From Smithellaceae bacterium (GTDB taxonomy: Bacteria; Desulfobacterota; Syntrophia; Syntrophales; Smithellaceae), in the NCBI GenBank assembly GCA_028693285.1, contig JAQUVQ010000027.1:1-36499 (forward strand): a stretch of 36,499 nucleotides of DNA, in the 5' to 3' direction. The notes under the pieces are model-generated. The model saw only the letters and a program-made list of their open reading frames with translations. It ran no database searches and had not been told where the DNA came from. Made by a program: the position numbers and the translations under genes. Below, piece after piece: positions 33,849 to 36,499 of this stretch (positions within the stretch are counted from its first letter, which is position 1; the number at the start of each line of letters is the position of its first letter).

Positions 33849-34124
33849 ATGGAAATCCTCATGAGCACACAACTGGCCGTGCCCCTTTCCCAGGTGGCCC
33901 TGCTTCTGGGGATCAGCACCCTGGTCCTGTTTTTTGGACGGGTGAAGCTGGCCCTGCTCATCAACTACTGCTTCACTTTTTACTGGGGGTTTTTTCTGAA
34001 TCCCAGCTTCCGCTCCGAACTGGGAGAACTGGTTCTCAACACCTACACCTACGTCTATATTGGGGTCGGCCTGCTCATCGTCGTTCTGGCCCTGATCGGA
34101 TTTCTTTCCAGCAACGAACGCTGA
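33849..34124 (+). CDS. Small inner-membrane protein with two membrane segments
   Basis: The 91-residue protein has two or three hydrophobic stretches (about 11-29, 34-51 and 66-86), separated by a short loop with NPSFRSELGE. I do not recognise the family. ATG 33849 would be at the first base of the message if the promoter at 33814-33842 is used; ATG 33861 has a GGAA site six bases upstream and gives 87 residues. Either start keeps all membrane segments. It lies between the small exported protein and the acyltransferase gene. Confidence 0.6.
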   Translation: MEILMSTQLAVPLSQVALLLGISTLVLFFGRVKLALLINYCFTFYWGFFLNPSFRSELGELVLNTYTYVYIGVGLLIVVLALIGFLSSNER

Positions 34125-34238
34125 GCCATCCTTTTATTTCATTCCTGTGTGCAAGCGAAGCGCGACTTTGCGCCTGCCCCGGACCGGGTTCGGGTGTCGC
34201 AGACCAGGGGTGTTTTCGAAAAAAAAGCCGCTTTGCAT

Positions 34239-34268
34239 TTGATTTTTTCCCCGCAAATGACCTATACA
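34239..34268 (+). promoter_or_regulatory. Candidate promoter of the acyltransferase gene
   Basis: TTGATT (34239-34244) and TATACA (34263-34268) are separated by 18 bases, about 40 bases upstream of ATG 34311. Confidence 0.45.
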
Positions 34269-34310
34269 TGGACGGAAGGTCACACCAAGGAAAAACGAGG
34301 AGCGAAAGCG

Positions 34311-35216
34311 ATGTGGACATCCATCACCGGATTTTTGCGCGGTGCCCTTGGTCTCGCCTTTCTGGGCATCAATACCCTCTTCTGGGCCGTTCCGGTTTAC
34401 ATCACGGCCGTTTTCAAGCTGATCCTGCCCTTTCGCGCGGCCAGGAACTTCTTTGACGTCATTCTCAATTTTCTATCCTATACCTGGATCTACTGCATCA
34501 ACTGGTTTATCGGGGCCATCAAAACCGTGGAATATGACGTCACGGGGCTTGAAAAACTGAAGCGGAACGAATGGTACATCGTCGTTTCCAACCACCAGAC
34601 CATGATCGACATCATCGTTCTTCAGAAAATATTTCACGGCCGCATCCCCTTCCTGAAATATTTCATGAAGCAGGAGCTGATCTGGGTGCCTATTTTGGGG
34701 CTGGCCTGGTGGGCGCTGGATTATCCTTTTATGAAGCGGTACTCTTCGGAACTCCTGAAAAGAAAACCGCATCTTCGGGGCAAAGATGTCGAGGCAACCC
34801 GGAGAGCCTGCGCGAAGTTCAAGGACCGGCCCGCATCCATCATGAACTTTGTTGAAGGAACCCGCTTTTCCCGCGCGAAACAAGCGGCGCAGAAATCGCC
34901 CTACCGGCACCTTCTCAAGCCGCGGTCGGGCGGCGTATCGTATGTTCTTTCCATGATGGGCGAAAACATGCGAAACCTGATCGACGTCACCATCGTTTAC
35001 CCCAACGGCGTGGAAGATGCCTGGCGGTTTTTCTGCAGCAGAATATCAAGAATCCTCGTCCGGATCGAAGTGCTGCCGATCGATCCCGACCTTCGCGGGA
35101 AGAATCCCGACGATCAGGAATACAGAAACCGGTTCAACCGCTGGCTGAACGACCTGTGGAAAAAGAAAGACTGCACCATCGAGCAGACGCTGGCGCGCGC
35201 TTTTTCTCGCCCCTGA
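34311..35216 (+). CDS. PlsC-like lysophospholipid acyltransferase (YihG/LCLAT type)
   Basis: The 301-residue enzyme has an N-terminal membrane segment pair (about 8-38 and 47-68) and the acyltransferase motifs: NHQTMID (NHX4D) at about 94-100, FMKQELIWVPILGLAWWALDYPFMKR, and VEGTRFS (EGTR). These bind the acyl donor and glycerophosphate. The long C-terminus with LRGKNPDDQEYRNRFNRWLNDLWKKKD matches the YihG/LCLAT subgroup rather than short PlsC. It likely acylates position 2 of lysophosphatidate or remodels phospholipids at the inner membrane. GAGGAGCG precedes the ATG. It is convergent with the Rho_N-like gene. Confidence 0.87.
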   Translation: MWTSITGFLRGALGLAFLGINTLFWAVPVYITAVFKLILPFRAARNFFDVILNFLSYTWIYCINWFIGAIKTVEYDVTGLEKLKRNEWYIVVSNHQTMIDIIVLQKIFHGRIPFLKYFMKQELIWVPILGLAWWALDYPFMKRYSSELLKRKPHLRGKDVEATRRACAKFKDRPASIMNFVEGTRFSRAKQAAQKSPYRHLLKPRSGGVSYVLSMMGENMRNLIDVTIVYPNGVEDAWRFFCSRISRILVRIEVLPIDPDLRGKNPDDQEYRNRFNRWLNDLWKKKDCTIEQTLARAFSRP

Positions 35217-35232
35217 CGCCCGGCCGTCGGGC

Positions 35233-35601
35233 TTACGCCTCGGCAACCCGCCGGGATATTTTTTTAAGCCGGCTGATCTGGCGGCGCAGCAGCAAGGCTT
35301 TCTCCCGGTCGCTGTCCTCCAGCGCCCGGCCGTGCAAAAATTTCAACTCGCGGATTTTCGCCTTGACTTCCGGTTTGGTCATCCTGATTTTGCCCTTGGG
35401 CTTGTGTTTGTGCGCGTGCGGCTCGTCCTTGATGCCCTTGGCCTCTTTGATAAAGGCCACCAGCTCTTCCTTCTTCATTTCGTGAACGGCCTTTTCATGC
35501 GGGAACTGCTCGGCCAATTCCCGCAGTTCCTTCACGGTCAGTTTGTCCAGGTGCTGATCATCATGGGATTTGTGCTCTTTTTTGTGAGTTTCTTCGGACA
35601 T
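35233..35601 (-). CDS. Small charged protein with Rho_N-like domain
   Basis: The 122-residue protein is highly charged. Residues about 18-54 (LDKLTVKELRELAEQF, then MKKEELVAFIKEA) match the Rho N-terminal/SAP-like helical fold, which in other proteins binds nucleic acid. A His/Lys-rich stretch (HAHKHKPKGK) and a basic helical C-terminus follow. It may bind RNA or DNA, but no specific function is known. GGAGG lies ten bases before the ATG. Confidence 0.65.
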   Translation of the reverse strand: MSEETHKKEHKSHDDQHLDKLTVKELRELAEQFPHEKAVHEMKKEELVAFIKEAKGIKDEPHAHKHKPKGKIRMTKPEVKAKIRELKFLHGRALEDSDREKALLLRRQISRLKKISRRVAEA

Positions 35602-35726
35602 CGCTCATAGACCTCCTTGTTTGATTTCAGGAACATCAACGTGCAATGCGAAAAAGGGAAACCGGTTTGGATCTCCTATACCACAACCGCGCTTGAGGTT
35701 CAACCCGCGCAGCCGATTCCTTCCGA

Positions 35727-35755
35727 TTGACACGACATTGCATTTGCCTTATTCT
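35727..35755 (+). promoter_or_regulatory. Sigma-70 promoter of the hemerythrin gene
   Basis: TTGACA (35727-35732) and TATTCT (35750-35755) are separated by 17 bases, about 75 bases upstream of ATG 35830. Confidence 0.65.
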
Positions 35756-35829
35756 CTGCGCAAACAAAATGCCGAAGGGCCGCGCGCAAAACTGTTGGCT
35801 TCAGATTTTTTTTCAAGGAGGAGGAACTC

Positions 35830-36381
35830 ATGAAACCGACCGAAATTTTGAAAGAAGAACACCGGCTAGTCCTTTTGATGCTGAAAATCATGGAGGCGGT
35901 CTGCAAAAAGCTGGAGCAAAACCAGTCCGTGAAAACGGAAGACCTTGACGCCATCATCGATTTCATCCGGGGTTTTGCCGACGGGTGCCACCACGCCAAG
36001 GAAGAAAAACTGCTTTTTCCCGCGCTGGAAAAAACCGGCATGCCCCAAACCGACGGACCCATTGCCGTGATGCTTCGCGAACACGCCCTGGGCCGCGGTT
36101 TTGCCAGAAGCATGAGCGACGCCATCGGCCTCATGAAAAACGGCGACGCGACGGCCGCCAAAACTTTTGTGGAAAACGCCCGCGGCTATATCCAACTGTT
36201 ATGGAATCATATCGACAAGGAAGACCATGTACTGTTTATGATGGCCGAACAGCGCCTGAGTCCCGCCGCGCAGGATGAACTTGTGGAAGGCTTCGACCGC
36301 GTGGAGCGCGAAGAGACGGGCGAAGGAGTTCACGAAAAGTACCACGCCCTGCTGCACCGCATGCGCGACGATTATCTGTAG
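35830..36381 (+). CDS. Hemerythrin-like (HHE) domain protein
   Basis: The 183-residue all-helical protein has the His/Glu pattern of a di-iron hemerythrin: His11 in KEEHRLVL, HHAKEEKLLFPAL near 54-66, REHALGR near 84-90, and HIDKEDHVLF near 124-133. It could bind oxygen, store iron or report oxygen or nitric oxide, a useful trait in an anaerobe. No other domain is fused to it. AAGGAGGAGG lies just upstream of the ATG, so translation should be strong. Tandem terminators of the convergent tRNA gene begin right at its stop codon. Confidence 0.88.
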   Translation: MKPTEILKEEHRLVLLMLKIMEAVCKKLEQNQSVKTEDLDAIIDFIRGFADGCHHAKEEKLLFPALEKTGMPQTDGPIAVMLREHALGRGFARSMSDAIGLMKNGDATAAKTFVENARGYIQLLWNHIDKEDHVLFMMAEQRLSPAAQDELVEGFDRVEREETGEGVHEKYHALLHRMRDDYL

Positions 36382-36408
36382 AAAAAAGCGTTGGAATGTC
36401 TATTCCAA
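36382..36408 (-). terminator. Second terminator of the tRNA-Phe gene
   Basis: On the minus strand, the 7-base stem TTGGAAT/ATTCCAA (36408-36391, loop of four) is followed by CGC and a run of six T. It abuts the stop codon of the hemerythrin gene. Confidence 0.6.
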
Positions 36409-36444
36409 GAAAAAAGGGGTCCGCCATTTATTGGCTAACCCCTT
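36409..36444 (-). terminator. First terminator of the tRNA-Phe gene
   Basis: On the minus strand, AAGGGGT (36444-36438) pairs with ACCCCTT (36420-36414), with an inner GCCA/TGGC stem, and leads into a run of T. It begins nine bases after the tRNA CCA end. Confidence 0.8.
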
Positions 36445-36452
36445 GATTTTAC

Positions 36453-36499
36453 TGGTGGGTCAGGGCAGAATTGAACTGCCGACACTCGGATTTTCAGTC
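36453..36499 (-). tRNA. tRNA-Phe (GAA), 3' half, cut by the window edge
   Basis: Read on the minus strand, the sequence gives the end of the anticodon arm with loop CTGAAAA (anticodon GAA), the 3' anticodon strand TCCGA, a five-base variable loop, the T arm GGCAG-TTCAATT-CTGCC, the acceptor strand CTGACCC, discriminator A and an encoded CCA (36455-36453). The 5' half lies beyond the window. Confidence 0.93.

Noticed and set aside
1-36499. CRISPR array, prophage or transposase gene
   Set aside because: No regularly spaced repeats with unique spacers and no integrase, transposase or phage structural motif was found on either strand.

Overview
The window looks like chromosomal DNA of an anaerobic, high-GC Gram-negative bacterium. 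A syntrophic or sulfate-reducing Desulfobacterota member (Syntrophales-like) fits best. This is inferred from gene content: HdrB/HdrD-type CCG-domain subunits with a GlcD flavoprotein, two C_GCAxxG_C_C redox proteins, NDP-forming acyl-CoA synthetases, a eukaryotic-type isocitrate dehydrogenase, many two-component systems, outer-membrane and lipoprotein genes, and REP-like repeats of a kind common in that phylum. No 16S rRNA gene is present, so the taxonomy is provisional. Apart from the repeats there is no prophage, transposase or CRISPR array.

Layout. (1) 1-3402: a WYL regulator gene is divergent from a two-gene operon encoding an active-looking ClpP-like protease and a large AAA+ ATPase that runs off the left edge. 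(2) 3546-8577: a redox locus with a C_GCAxxG_C_C protein, three translationally coupled genes (HdrB-like, GlcD-like, HdrD-like), a REP-like repeat cluster, and a second C_GCAxxG_C_C protein whose C-terminus reads into a repeat. (3) 8685-11736: queG and mtgA on the minus strand, then a LysM-NlpC/P60 hydrolase with a clear terminator. (4) 11925-16157: aconitase, NADP-type isocitrate dehydrogenase and rlmN. (5) 16216-19799: an NtrC-type response regulator and its PAS histidine kinase, which carries a C-terminal receiver with Glu in place of the phospho-acceptor Asp. (6) 20210-26535: a full-length NDP-forming acyl-CoA synthetase, a large DUF748/AsmA-like envelope protein and a lipoprotein. (7) 26560-29308: an outer-membrane barrel protein, a solute-binding-domain histidine kinase and a stand-alone receiver. 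(8) 29391-33277: a radical SAM protein, an alpha-domain-only acyl-CoA synthetase, a VOC protein and an amidohydrolase. (9) 33471-36499: small envelope proteins, a PlsC-like acyltransferase, a Rho_N-like protein, a hemerythrin, and the 3' half of tRNA-Phe.

How the genes work together. The redox locus probably oxidises a 2-hydroxyacid on the flavoprotein and passes electrons through two CCG/Fe-S subunits. Acyl-CoA synthetases, aconitase and isocitrate dehydrogenase supply carbon and energy metabolism. The two signalling modules each use 4-base ATGA overlaps. The best candidate for an undescribed system is the WYL - ClpP-like - AAA+ module at the left edge, which resembles the protease-plus-ATPase-plus-WYL-regulator layout seen in some stress or defence loci. 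This is an inference from gene arrangement only.
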